A stretch of 5,546 bases of DNA from an uncultured Lachnospiraceae bacterium. GTDB lineage: Bacteria; Bacillota; Clostridia; Lachnospirales; Lachnospiraceae. The DNA is taken from assembly GCA_934330725.1 (NCBI GenBank), contig CAKRGM010000060.1, positions 1 through 5,546 of the forward strand, written 5' to 3'. Under the pieces are notes generated by a model. The model made no database searches and was not told the origin of the DNA. It saw only the letters and a list, made by a program, of their open reading frames with translations. Made by a program: the position numbers and the translations under genes. Every line of letters begins with the position of its first letter. Position 1 is the first letter of the stretch. Shown here piece by piece: positions 5,510 to 5,546 of the stretch.

Positions 5510-5546
5510 GAAAGACCAAGAGTTTATAATGAACTCAAGGTCTTTC
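5510..5546 (+). terminator. Probable rho-independent terminator of adhE, cut by the window edge
   Basis: A perfect 8-bp stem GAAAGACC/GGTCTTTC (5510-5517 with 5539-5546) encloses a symmetric AA/AA internal loop and a second perfect 5-bp stem GAGTT/AACTC (5520-5524 with 5532-5536) with a 7-nt loop. Seven A (5503-5509) precede it, so a T-run after 5546 would make it bidirectional. The expected T-run is outside the window. Confidence 0.6.

Overview
The window reads as a piece of chromosome from a low-G+C, anaerobic Firmicute, most likely a member of the Lachnospiraceae (Roseburia/Butyrivibrio/Lachnospira-like). The reasons are AT-rich intergenic DNA, strong GGAGG-type ribosome binding sites, a fermentative AdhE with clostridial features, and a minus-strand gene resembling the DUF3881 family, which I know mainly from Lachnospiraceae. 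The genus is inference.

Layout. Positions 1-107 (minus) hold a tRNA-Arg(CCT)-like sequence with a good D-arm but a disrupted T-arm, preceded by a possible promoter at 128-155. Positions 199-1143 (minus) encode a DUF3881-like protein of unknown function, followed by a weak hairpin terminator at 154-193. Positions 1296-2408 (minus) encode an HD-GYP protein, a c-di-GMP phosphodiesterase homologue with several motif substitutions. The 152-nt gap between these two genes carries several short inverted repeats. Positions 2409-2800 are a 392-nt AT-rich divergent intergenic region. It ends in a perfect-consensus TTGACA-17-TATAAT promoter and, right after the -10 box, an 18-bp near-match to the Rex redox-repressor operator. 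Positions 2801-5443 (plus) encode full-length bifunctional aldehyde/alcohol dehydrogenase AdhE (880 aa). A two-part hairpin region, probably the adhE terminator, runs from 5477 to the window edge.

How it works together. AdhE reduces acetyl-CoA to ethanol and reoxidises two NADH. The operator suggests that Rex blocks transcription when NADH is low and releases it when NADH accumulates. The HD-GYP protein is transcribed divergently and would act in second-messenger turnover. Nothing in the sequence ties it functionally to AdhE beyond the shared intergenic region. The DUF3881-like gene lies downstream on the HD-GYP strand and could be read through from it.

I found no defence system, CRISPR array, transposase or clearly new multi-gene system. 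The observations most worth checking are an internal Shine-Dalgarno and ATG exactly at the boundary of the AdhE alcohol dehydrogenase half, the Rex operator, and the atypical tRNA-like element.
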